Source: Pseudomonas farris (GTDB taxonomy: Bacteria; Pseudomonadota; Gammaproteobacteria; Pseudomonadales; Pseudomonadaceae). From it: 64,000 bases of DNA. Under the pieces are notes generated by a model that did no database searches, was not told the DNA's origin, and saw only the letters and a program-made list of their open reading frames with translations. Shown one piece after another: positions 25,721 to 33,303 of this stretch; the first letter of the stretch is position 1; the number at the start of each line of letters is the position of its first letter. Location of the stretch: NCBI RefSeq assembly GCF_019145235.1, contig NZ_JAHSTV010000013.1, positions 124,001 through 188,000 on the forward strand, read 5' to 3'. The position numbers were made by a program, and so were the translations under genes.

Positions 25721-26836
25721 ATGGCACTCGGTCAAGTCACCGTCGACAATCTCAATCTGGGCCAGGGTGCCGTTACAGAGATTGAGCGCTACTTCCTTTT
25801 CATCGGTCCGGCCAGCAAGAACGTCGGCCAGTTCATCCCGCTGAACACCGACAGCGACCTGGACGCCACCCTGGGCGTCCAGGCCAGCGATCTGAAAACC
25901 CAAATCACTGCTGCCCGTCTTAACGGTGGTCAGCGCTGGGCGTGCGTGGCCGCTCCGATCGGCGCCGAGGGCAATTGGTCCGAGGCCCTGGAAAAAGCCC
26001 AGCAGCAAGGTTTCTCGGTGGAAGCCGTGGTGATCACCAAGCCGGTGACCACTGCCGCCGAGCTGTCCGAGATGCACGACGCCGCGATTGCACTGAACAA
26101 CACCTACGGGCGCCGTGTGTTCGTGATGGCGGCGGTTGTGGGCATCACCGCGCAACAAACCTGGGCGCAATACGTCACCGAGCAAAAAGCCCTGGTCGCT
26201 GACCTGGCGGCGCCGCGTGTCCTGCCGGTGCCGCAACTGCACGGCAATGACCTGGGCGTGCTGGCTGGTCGCTTGGCGAAGGCTGCCGTGAGCATTGCCG
26301 ACAGCCCGATGCGCGTGGCCACTGGCCCAGTGCTGGGCCTCGGTCCGGTGCCGATCGATGCCGACAAAATCCCGCTGTCGTCGGCGGTGCGTAGTGAACT
26401 GGACCGTGCGCGTTTCTCCGTGTCGCAGACCTATCCCGATTACCCGGGCGTGTACTGGGGCGACGGCAACATGCTCGACACCCCGGCGAGTGACTTTCAG
26501 GTCGTTGAACACCTGCGCATCACCGATAAGGCGGCGCGCCTCATCCGTCCATTGTTGATCCGCCGCGTGGCCGATCGCCGATTGAACAGCACCCCCAACA
26601 GCATGGCGGTCAACACCAACCAACTGATGGCGCCCCTGCGGGCGATGGCCAAGTCCATCACGTTCAACGGCGAGGTGTTCCCCGGCGACATCGAGCCGCC
26701 GAAAGACGGTGATCTGGTGCTGAGCTGGCTGAGCAAAACCAAGGTCGCGGCCTACATAAAGCTCAAACCCCTCAACTGCCCGAAAGACCTGACGGCGAAC
26801 ATCGCCCTCGATCTTTCCACCGACAAAACGGAGTAA
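25721..26836 (+). CDS. Tail sheath protein, DUF2586/HP1 type
   Basis: A 371-residue protein that resembles DUF2586 sheath proteins of the HP1 branch rather than P2 FI (MALGQVTVDNLNLGQGAVTEIERYFLFIG; VYWGDGNMLD; IRPLLIRRVADRRLN). It forms the contractile sheath. GAGG stands upstream of the ATG. The neighbouring DUF2597 tube gene and the zinc-finger gene follow in the HP1 order. Confidence 0.88.
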   Translation: MALGQVTVDNLNLGQGAVTEIERYFLFIGPASKNVGQFIPLNTDSDLDATLGVQASDLKTQITAARLNGGQRWACVAAPIGAEGNWSEALEKAQQQGFSVEAVVITKPVTTAAELSEMHDAAIALNNTYGRRVFVMAAVVGITAQQTWAQYVTEQKALVADLAAPRVLPVPQLHGNDLGVLAGRLAKAAVSIADSPMRVATGPVLGLGPVPIDADKIPLSSAVRSELDRARFSVSQTYPDYPGVYWGDGNMLDTPASDFQVVEHLRITDKAARLIRPLLIRRVADRRLNSTPNSMAVNTNQLMAPLRAMAKSITFNGEVFPGDIEPPKDGDLVLSWLSKTKVAAYIKLKPLNCPKDLTANIALDLSTDKTE

Positions 26837-26842
26837 CGCGCC

Positions 26843-27295
26843 ATGGCAAAAATTGGCGGCAAGAACTTCGATGTGAGCCTGGGCGACCTGTCGCTGCACG
26901 TCGAGAACTGCACCCTGGACATCACCGACAACTCGGCAGTGGCGCAAACCCGGGGCGTGCCGGATGGCTTCGTGGATGGCGACGTGGCGGCGGCCGGCGA
27001 GTTCGAGCTGGACACCACCAACTTCAACTTGCTGATCGATGCAGCGCGATCGGCTGGCAGCTTCCGTGCCCTGAAACCGTTTGACGCGGTGTTCTTCGCC
27101 AAGGCCGGCGAAGACGAGGAGCTGCGGGTCGAGGCCTTCGGTTGCAAGGTGAAGGTGTCCAGCCTGCTGGCGATCGATCCCAAGGGCGGCGAGAAGAGCA
27201 AACACAAGGTGCCGTTCGACGTCACCAGCCCGGACTTTATCCATATCAACGGCGTGCCTTACCTCGACGCTGCAGAGATCGAGGGGCTGCGCTGA
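26843..27295 (+). CDS. Tail tube protein, DUF2597/HP1 type
   Basis: A 150-residue protein (MAKIGGKNFDVSLGDLSLHVENCTLDITDNSAVAQTRGVPDG...), typical of DUF2597 tube proteins. It is the inner tube under the sheath encoded 6 bases upstream. The stop overlaps the next start (TGATG). Confidence 0.88.
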   Translation: MAKIGGKNFDVSLGDLSLHVENCTLDITDNSAVAQTRGVPDGFVDGDVAAAGEFELDTTNFNLLIDAARSAGSFRALKPFDAVFFAKAGEDEELRVEAFGCKVKVSSLLAIDPKGGEKSKHKVPFDVTSPDFIHINGVPYLDAAEIEGLR

Positions 27296-27504
27296 TGGTG
27301 GATTGGTTCGACCGCGCCCAGGAACTGGAGCAACGCCAACGTGACCAGGCGATCAAGGCCCAGCTGCAGCAGCCAAGGCCGGTCGGGCCAAGCCTGACCC
27401 ATTGCCAGGACTGCGACAAAGAGATCCCGCCGGCGCGCCAGGCGTTGGGCGGCATGACGCGGTGCGTCCCGTGCCAGACGGTCCACGAAAAGAGTAATCG
27501 TTGA
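27295..27504 (+). CDS. TraR/DksA-like zinc-finger protein
   Basis: A 69-residue protein with a C4 zinc finger CxxC-n-CxxC (HCQDCDKEIPPAR...RCVPCQTVHE), the C-terminal part of the TraR/DksA family, preceded by a short helix. Such genes sit between tail tube and lysis genes in HP1- and P2-like phages; they may touch RNA polymerase. It overlaps the flanking genes on both sides. Confidence 0.85.
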   Translation: MVDWFDRAQELEQRQRDQAIKAQLQQPRPVGPSLTHCQDCDKEIPPARQALGGMTRCVPCQTVHEKSNR

Positions 27505-27800
27505 TGACGACTGAAGCCGTACGCCTCGGATCGCTGGAACAGAAATTTGCCGTTTTCGAACACCGGTTGAGTGAGCTGGAAAGTCGGCACGAAACCGTAC
27601 CAACGCGCGTCACCAAGCTGGAGCAGGGTTTTGAACACATGGCAGGTCAGCTGTCGGAACTCAACGCCGGCCAGCAGACGCTGACGGTGGCGGTAAATGA
27701 CATCGGGGCGAAGGTGGGCCGCTTACTGACCATCCTGACGCTAGTGGGGGCCGTGCTGCAGATGGCCGTGCCCGCGCTCCTGCGGGTGTGGTTCCCATGA
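27504..27800 (+). CDS. Putative holin/XhlA-like membrane protein
   Basis: A 98-residue protein with a long coiled coil (about 8-65, LEQKFAVFEHRLSELESRHE...) and one C-terminal membrane helix (LLTILTLVGAVLQMAVPALLRVWF). It directly precedes the endolysin, as a holin or pinholin would; a pinholin would suit the SAR endolysin. One membrane segment and the coiled coil also fit XhlA. The ATG at 27504 overlaps the previous stop. Confidence 0.7.
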   Translation: MTTEAVRLGSLEQKFAVFEHRLSELESRHETVPTRVTKLEQGFEHMAGQLSELNAGQQTLTVAVNDIGAKVGRLLTILTLVGAVLQMAVPALLRVWFP

Positions 27801-28324
27801 GCCTGCGCGGACGGATTCAAGCCGGTGCGATCGCGCTGGCCAGCGCTTCGCTGTTGACGTTCCTGGGCACCTGGGAAGGGCAGGGACGGAACACCGTTTA
27901 CGCGGACAACCTGGCCCGTGGGTTGCCAACTGTGTGCAAGGGCATCACCCGGCACACCAGCCCGTTTCCGGTGGTGGTCGGTGACTATTGGTCGGACGCT
28001 CGTTGCGCCGAGGTTGAGCAGCTGGTGATCGGCAAAAGTCAGCTGCAGCTCGCCGACTGCATCACCAACCCGAACGTGGGCCAGAACACGTTCGACGCCC
28101 TGACCAGCCACGGGCACAACGTCGGCGTGCCCAGCACCTGCGCCAGTCGGGCGATGGGGCTGATCAACGCCGGCCGCATCGCCGAAGGCTGCAAGGCCTT
28201 GGCCTGGGCACCGGATGGAAAGACGCCGGTGTGGGCGTTCGTCACCGACGCCAGTGGCCGCAAGCAGTTCGTTCAAGGCCTGCACAACCGCCGGCTGGCC
28301 GAAATGGAGCTGTGCCTGAAATGA
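27797..28324 (+). CDS. SAR-type endolysin (lysozyme)
   Basis: A 175-residue lysozyme of the phage GH24 group. The N-terminal hydrophobic, Ala/Ser-rich segment (AGAIALASASLLTFLGT) is a signal-anchor-release domain. The catalytic Glu follows in WEGQGRNTVYADNLARGLPTVCKG, matching the E-x8-D/C-x5-T plan. It is exported inactive by the Sec system and released on membrane depolarisation. The ATG at 27797 overlaps the stop of the holin-like gene; a GTG lies 9 bases upstream. Confidence 0.88.
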   Translation: MSLRGRIQAGAIALASASLLTFLGTWEGQGRNTVYADNLARGLPTVCKGITRHTSPFPVVVGDYWSDARCAEVEQLVIGKSQLQLADCITNPNVGQNTFDALTSHGHNVGVPSTCASRAMGLINAGRIAEGCKALAWAPDGKTPVWAFVTDASGRKQFVQGLHNRRLAEMELCLK

Positions 28325-28845
28325 CCCTTTCGCCGTTCCGACTCGCCCTGATAGTGATGCTGATTACTGCCCTGGTGCCCTTGTATTGGTTCATCCGGGT
28401 TGTGGATCAGCGCGATGCAGCGCTGAAAGACCTGAGCAGCGTGCAATCGGAAGTGAAAGGTCTGCGTGAAGCGGCCCGCATCAGCGGCGAAATGCTCGCC
28501 GAGCGGGATGCGATCGACCTGAAAAACACCACGGAGTTGACCCATGTCCGCACTGAAAACCAAAACCTGCGCCGCGCTGTTGACGATGGCACTAAGCGGT
28601 TGCGGATCCGCGCCACCTGTCCCGCCTCAGTGCCCGCCACCACCGGCGCCGCCCGCGTGGCTGATGCAGGAACCGCCGAACTTGCAGCAGACGCTCGACC
28701 GGATTATCACACCCTCCTAGATCAGCTTGCCCTGACCCGGCAGATGGTTTTCGGTCTGCAGCAATACGCCCTTGGGGTGTGCCAGCGATCGCCAGCGCAC
28801 CAGGGCAACACTTTTCCCAACCTCAACAAGAGAGCTACCCCATGA
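28321..28845 (+). CDS. Rz-type inner-membrane spanin
   Basis: A 174-residue protein with an N-terminal signal anchor (LALIVMLITALVPLYWFI) and a long periplasmic coiled coil (QRDAALKDLSSVQSEVKGLREAA...). This is the i-spanin plan (Rz/LysB). The o-spanin gene is nested in the +1 frame inside it. The start overlaps the endolysin stop (ATGA). It fuses inner and outer membrane in the last step of lysis. Confidence 0.9.
   Translation: MTLSPFRLALIVMLITALVPLYWFIRVVDQRDAALKDLSSVQSEVKGLREAARISGEMLAERDAIDLKNTTELTHVRTENQNLRRAVDDGTKRLRIRATCPASVPATTGAARVADAGTAELAADARPDYHTLLDQLALTRQMVFGLQQYALGVCQRSPAHQGNTFPNLNKRATP
28544..28720 (+). CDS. Rz1-type outer-membrane spanin lipoprotein, nested in the Rz gene
   Basis: A 58-residue protein read in another frame wholly inside the Rz gene. 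It starts MSALKTKTCAALLTMALSGC, with lipobox LSGC (Cys20), followed by a Pro-rich mature part (APPVPPQCPPPPAPPAWL) typical of Rz1. The ATG at 28544 and the TAG at 28718-28720 are both inside the i-spanin coding region, as in phage lambda. Its small size makes it easy to miss in automatic gene calling. Confidence 0.9.
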   Translation: MSALKTKTCAALLTMALSGCGSAPPVPPQCPPPPAPPAWLMQEPPNLQQTLDRIITPS

Positions 28846-29132
28846 GCCAACAGAACACCGAAATCACCCTGGAAGTCGGCGAGCAGGAATTCACCTTCAG
28901 CCTGACCCCGGCGGATGTGACCAAGTACTTCAACGCGCTGACCCAGACCAACAAGGTCGCCCCGGGCAACAACCTCTTGATGACCACCGTCAAGCAGGAA
29001 GAAAAAGCCACCTTGAAACCGCTGCTGGGTAACCCGGTGATGGTGATGCAGCTTGCCGGTGCGCTCCTCGAGGAGTACGGCCCGAAGGTTGAGGTGATCG
29101 TAAAAAAGCGCTCGGCCACGCTGAGCGCCTGA
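28842..29132 (+). CDS. Tail assembly chaperone, zero-frame product (gpE-like)
   Basis: A 96-residue protein (MSQQNTEITLEVGEQEFTFSLTPADVTKYF...) preceding the tape measure gene. The position is that of the P2 E gene. It ends a few codons after the slippery heptamer A AAA AAG (29102-29108), from which ribosomes can enter the -1 frame. The ATG at 28842 overlaps the Rz stop. Confidence 0.85.
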   Translation: MSQQNTEITLEVGEQEFTFSLTPADVTKYFNALTQTNKVAPGNNLLMTTVKQEEKATLKPLLGNPVMVMQLAGALLEEYGPKVEVIVKKRSATLSA

Positions 29133-29296
29133 CCGAAAACGGCCTGGGCCAGCTGATGGCCCTGACGAACCGCTGGCTGCCTGGAGCCGAGCCCACGCCT
29201 GAGGTGATGGGCACGGCCAAGTGGCTGGAGGACGAATACTGGAGACGCATGGAGATGGCCGTGGCTAACGGCATCGCCCTTGCGCTGAACGGGTAA
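28842..29296 (+). CDS. Tail assembly chaperone, -1 frameshift product (gpE+E'-like)
   Basis: After Lys89, read from AAG at 29106-29108, a one-base slip back at A AAA AAG continues with GCG at 29108 and stays open for 62 codons (ALGHAERLTENGLGQLMALT...) to the TAA at 29294-29296. The extension has a well-formed helical composition and uses normal codons. The stretch has no start of its own before the tape measure gene. This is the gpE/gpE' and lambda gpG/gpGT arrangement, in which the extension recruits the tape measure protein. The frameshift is inferred. Confidence 0.82.
29102..29108 (+). promoter_or_regulatory. Putative -1 ribosomal frameshift site A AAA AAG
   Basis: The heptamer AAAAAAG lies in phase (GTA AAA AAG: A AAA AAG) within the chaperone gene, 22 bases before the zero-frame stop. 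A GC-rich stretch that could form a stimulating hairpin follows (GCGCTCGGCC ... CTGAGCGCC). Confidence 0.8.
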
Positions 29297-29301
29297 CGAC
29301 A

Positions 29302-31287
29302 TTGGCAGACCGTAGCGCCAGCCTGGCTTTCATCCTGAGCTTGACCGACAAGGTCACCGCGCCTCTGGGTAAGGTGAAAATGGGTTTTTCCGACCTTGCC
29401 GAGCAAAGCGAAAAGCACATCAAAACGATGGGCCTTGGCCTGGGCGGTCTGACGGCGGCGGTGGTCGGGATTCAGCAATCCATGGCGCCGGCACTGGAGG
29501 TCAATCGCGCCCTGGGAGACGTCCGATCGCTGGGCGTCGCCGAGGACGCGCTGACCGCGCTCAACAGCAAGTCGCTGGAGTTCGCGGTGAACTACGGCGA
29601 GAACGCCAAGGACTTTGTGGCGTCGGCTTACCTGATCGACGGAGCCATCAAAGGGCTGGCTGGCAATCAGTTGGCGACCTTCACCAACACCAGCAACCTG
29701 TTGGCCAAGGCCACCAAAACTGATGCCGAAACCATGGGCGAATACGTCGGCACCCTTTACAACCTGCAGAAGTCCCAGGCGGACGCCATGGGCAAAGGCG
29801 CGTGGGTCGAAAAACTCGGCGGGCAGACGGCGCTGGCGGTGCAGTTATTCCGTACCAGCGGCGCCGCCATGAAAGACGCCTTCAAGGAGGCCGGCGCGAT
29901 TGCGACAACGGCGGGAGTAGACCTGGCCGAACAGATGGCGGTGATCGGTACGCTGAGCAGCACCATGGAAGGCGGCGATGCCGGCGGCCGCTACAAAGCG
30001 TTTTTCGAGAACATCGGTGCGGCGTCGGAAAAGCTGGGCATACAGTTCACCGACCAGCAGGGCAAGATGCTGCCGATCATGACCATCCTGGACAAGCTCC
30101 AGGGCAAGTTCGGCGACCTGACCAGCGCCTCGGCGGGGGCCAAGCTGATGGAGGCCTTCGGCGGTGAAGGCGCCCAGGTGATTGGCGCACTGGCCAAGGA
30201 CACCAGCCGCTTGCGCAACGGCATCGAGCAGCTGAGTAAGGTTCGCGGTCTGGAGAATGCCGAACAGATGGCCCAGGCCATGGTCGATCCTTGGCAACAG
30301 TGGGCATCGCTGGTCGAGGTCATGCGCGTGGCGTTTGGTCAGGTGCTGATCCCAGTGCTGTCGCCGTTCATGAACAAGATGGTGGACATCGGCAAAACGC
30401 TGGTGCGCTGGTCGCAGCTGTTCCCCAACATCACCCGGGTGATCGGCATCACCGCGCTGACTATCATGACGATTATTGGCGCTATGTCTCTGCTGACCCT
30501 GACGGTGGGCATCGCGAAATTGACCTGGCTGGGGCTGCTGACCGTCTGGAAAGTCGTCCAGTTGCTGAGCCTGCGCACCGTGGCGGTTTTCATTCTGCAG
30601 AAGTTGGCGATCCTGGCTTACGTCGCCGTGATCTATACGTTGAGTGCCGGCCTGGCACTCATTCGCGGCGCAATGCTGCTGTGGCAGAGCGCGATCTGGC
30701 TGGTCAACGTCGCCCTGACGGCCAACCCTATCGGCTTGATCGTGATGGGCATTGCCGTCCTGATCGCGATCGTGGCCGCCGCCGTCTACTACTGGGACGA
30801 ATGGACGTCGGCCCTAATGAACACGGCCGCGTTCCAATTTGTCGCCGAGAAATTCCAGAAGCTGGCCGACTGGTTTAACTCCATGGCCGGCTGGTCCGGC
30901 ATGGCCAAAGCCGCCTGGGACAGCATCGTCGGCATCTTCACCAAGGCCATCAATGGCCTGATCGAGATGATCAACAGCATCCCCGGCGTGAACATCGAGG
31001 CACGTTTCGGCGGCATGCCCGAAGTGCCCGGCATCGACGTGGCCACCAACGCTTCCGACACCGCCAACGCCGCGCAGAAAGCCCAGCAGACCATCAACGC
31101 GGCCATCCCCAGCCTTTCCCCAACGCGACCGACAGCGGTGCCGCCTGGCGGCCTGCTGACCAGCATCCAGAACAACAGCAGCAGCCAGAACAAGGGCGTG
31201 CATGTGGAGAACATGACCATTCAAAACAGCAAACCGATGAATCCGTTGGAGATGGAAAACATGGTCGCCATGGCGGTGGGCGGATGA
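29302..31287 (+). CDS. Tail tape measure protein
   Basis: A 661-residue TP901-type tape measure protein, with a TTG start at 29302. The coiled N-terminal part is followed by the family segment (LEVNRALGDVRSLGV...YGENAKDFVASAYLIDGAIKG), several long hydrophobic segments (about 370-500) and a Ser/Thr/Pro-rich end. It sets tail length. It follows the frameshifted chaperone gene, as in all long-tailed phages. The stop overlaps the next ATG. No better start is in reach. Confidence 0.92.
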   Translation: MADRSASLAFILSLTDKVTAPLGKVKMGFSDLAEQSEKHIKTMGLGLGGLTAAVVGIQQSMAPALEVNRALGDVRSLGVAEDALTALNSKSLEFAVNYGENAKDFVASAYLIDGAIKGLAGNQLATFTNTSNLLAKATKTDAETMGEYVGTLYNLQKSQADAMGKGAWVEKLGGQTALAVQLFRTSGAAMKDAFKEAGAIATTAGVDLAEQMAVIGTLSSTMEGGDAGGRYKAFFENIGAASEKLGIQFTDQQGKMLPIMTILDKLQGKFGDLTSASAGAKLMEAFGGEGAQVIGALAKDTSRLRNGIEQLSKVRGLENAEQMAQAMVDPWQQWASLVEVMRVAFGQVLIPVLSPFMNKMVDIGKTLVRWSQLFPNITRVIGITALTIMTIIGAMSLLTLTVGIAKLTWLGLLTVWKVVQLLSLRTVAVFILQKLAILAYVAVIYTLSAGLALIRGAMLLWQSAIWLVNVALTANPIGLIVMGIAVLIAIVAAAVYYWDEWTSALMNTAAFQFVAEKFQKLADWFNSMAGWSGMAKAAWDSIVGIFTKAINGLIEMINSIPGVNIEARFGGMPEVPGIDVATNASDTANAAQKAQQTINAAIPSLSPTRPTAVPPGGLLTSIQNNSSSQNKGVHVENMTIQNSKPMNPLEMENMVAMAVGG

Positions 31288-31601
31288 GCGAGTACGTGGA
31301 CCTGTTGATCGTCGACAACGACCTGGCGCTGGACCCTTCGAATCAGCCGCGGCTGATCGATGACCGCGCCTGCATCGCCCAGGACATCGCGCACATGATC
31401 CGCGACAGCGGGCTGCTGGTCACGCTGGTGGCTGAGCGTGATCGGCTGCGGCAACGCGACTGCATTCAGCAGATGGAACTGCTGGTAGAGGCTGACGAGC
31501 GCCTGGTGCCCGGGACTGCGCGCATCACGCAATTGGAACCAGGTCAGTACCTGGTCACCGCCAAAACCCTGAAATTCGGATTGATCGAGGTAAGCCTGTG
31601 A
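31284..31601 (+). CDS. DUF2590 family baseplate-associated protein
   Basis: A 105-residue protein (MSEYVDLLIVDNDLALDPSNQPRLIDDRACIAQDIAHMI...), recognised as DUF2590. By position and length it replaces P2 gpW (gp25-like baseplate wedge). Its start overlaps the tape measure stop and its end overlaps the gpJ start. Confidence 0.8.
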   Translation: MSEYVDLLIVDNDLALDPSNQPRLIDDRACIAQDIAHMIRDSGLLVTLVAERDRLRQRDCIQQMELLVEADERLVPGTARITQLEPGQYLVTAKTLKFGLIEVSL

Positions 31602-32773
31602 GTGAGGTCGATTTTAAACAGGTGATCGCCGACGCTGGCATCCCGACCACCGAGGCCGGTTTGAAAGCCGCCTGGGAAAAGGAGGTCGAAGCCCAGGGCG
31701 CCAAGGTCGCCAACACCAGCAGCTATTCGCCGTTCTGGCGGGTGATGACAGCCCTGGTCACCAAGCCGGTGCTGTGGCTGCTGGATTTCCTGTGCCTGAC
31801 CGTGCTGCCGAACTTCTTTGTGAAAACGGCGGTGGACGCCTGGCTGGACATGTTGGCCTGGGCGGTCAACGTCGAGCGCAAGGGCGCGACCAAAGCCCGG
31901 GGTACGTTGCTGTTTACCCGGGCGACGCCGGACGGCGTGATGGAGCTGGAAAAGGGCATTGTGGTGCAGTCCGCTGCGATCAACGGCAACGTCTACCAGC
32001 TGACCACGACGGCCGCTGCGACCTTTCAGCGGGGGCAGTTGCAGCTGGAGGTGCCGGTGGAGGCGACCGAAGCCGGCAGCGGCTACAACCTGGCACCGGG
32101 TTACTACGCGATCCTGCCCATTCCGGTACCGGGCATTGTCCAGGTGGTGAACAGGGACGGCTGGCTGGAATCACCGGGTGCGGATTCGGAGCCCAACGAC
32201 CAGCTGCGCCTGCGTGTGCGCAACCAGTTTTCGGCGGTCAACCAGTGGCACACCGACGCGGTGTATCGCGCCATGATTTCCGCCTTCCCGGGTGTGCGGC
32301 CCGATGGCGTGTATTTCGAACACGGTGCGCCCCGGGGGCCGGGCAGTGCGAACGCCTATGTGCTGTTTGATGCCGGTGTGCCGGCGGACAGTTACCTGGA
32401 GCAAATCAACGCGCACATCCGCGACCATGGCAACCATGGCCATGGCGATGATCTACTGGCCATGGTCATGCCCGAAGTGCCGGTGGTCCTGCTGTTCAAC
32501 GTCTGGCCCCGGGCCAATCTGACGCCTGCCCAGGTGATCGATCTGCAAAGTGAAATCGAGCTGTTCGTGCGAGCGGCGTTCCGTGAGAGCACGCCCCGAG
32601 ATTATCAACCGACGCTCACTTACCCACAGTCGCGGTTCAGTTTCAGCCGATTGACCGAGGAACTGCACGGCCAGTTTCCCGGCATCGAGTCGCTGAGGAT
32701 TACCCCGATGGTGGACATCGTCAGCGCGCTGTCCATTCCCCGGATCGACAAACTGACGGTGCTGATGAAGTGA
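31598..32773 (+). CDS. Baseplate assembly protein J-like
   Basis: A 391-residue gpJ-family protein with a GTG start. Membrane-like VTKPVLWLLDFLCLTVLPNF and then the conserved core (ARGTLLFTRATPDGVMELEKG, GSGYNLAPGYY, NDQLRLRVRNQF) are typical of the J family of wedge proteins. The gene order DUF2590-J-I-fibre follows P2/HP1. Starts and stops overlap with both neighbours. Confidence 0.9.
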   Translation: MSEVDFKQVIADAGIPTTEAGLKAAWEKEVEAQGAKVANTSSYSPFWRVMTALVTKPVLWLLDFLCLTVLPNFFVKTAVDAWLDMLAWAVNVERKGATKARGTLLFTRATPDGVMELEKGIVVQSAAINGNVYQLTTTAAATFQRGQLQLEVPVEATEAGSGYNLAPGYYAILPIPVPGIVQVVNRDGWLESPGADSEPNDQLRLRVRNQFSAVNQWHTDAVYRAMISAFPGVRPDGVYFEHGAPRGPGSANAYVLFDAGVPADSYLEQINAHIRDHGNHGHGDDLLAMVMPEVPVVLLFNVWPRANLTPAQVIDLQSEIELFVRAAFRESTPRDYQPTLTYPQSRFSFSRLTEELHGQFPGIESLRITPMVDIVSALSIPRIDKLTVLMK

Positions 32774-33294
32774 TCAAGCTCAAATTGCCGTTCTGGCTGG
32801 AAGGGACCGAACTGTCGAAGCTGACCGCCGCTGCGCAAGCCTGGTGGGAAACCGTCACCGGCTGGCTGCGTTGGCCATACCTGCAAATCGACCCCGACAC
32901 CTGCCACCTGACCATCCTGGAACTGTGGGCCTGGCAGCGCGACGTCACGCGCTTCAAAGGCGAGCCCGAAGCCTTGTTTCGGCTGCGGGTGAAGTACGCC
33001 TTTATCAACTCCGTGGACGCTGGCAGCACCGCCGGCATGAAGCGCATTTTCGAGCGCCTGGGCGTGGGTTACGTCGAGATCGAGGAGCGCCAGCCCGATC
33101 GGGATTGGGACGTGGTGCTGCTCAAATTCAGCAACGCACAACTGTCACTGAACCCGGAATTGCTGCGTGTGTTGATCCAGCAATACGGCCGCACGTGCCG
33201 GCGTTACGACTTCGTGACCATCACCCCCGTGGCGCTGCAAATCGCCTTGATCGACTTTAACGACGACCAGCAAACGCTGGTTGCCAGCCTGTAG
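32770..33294 (+). CDS. Tail protein I-like
   Basis: A 174-residue protein with GTG start. LTILELWAWQRDVTRFKGEPEALFRLRVKYAF is the hallmark of the P2 gpI / Phage_tail protein family. It precedes the tail fibre gene. GTG overlaps the J stop. Confidence 0.88.
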   Translation: MIKLKLPFWLEGTELSKLTAAAQAWWETVTGWLRWPYLQIDPDTCHLTILELWAWQRDVTRFKGEPEALFRLRVKYAFINSVDAGSTAGMKRIFERLGVGYVEIEERQPDRDWDVVLLKFSNAQLSLNPELLRVLIQQYGRTCRRYDFVTITPVALQIALIDFNDDQQTLVASL

Positions 33295-33303
33295 GAGCGC
33301 ACC

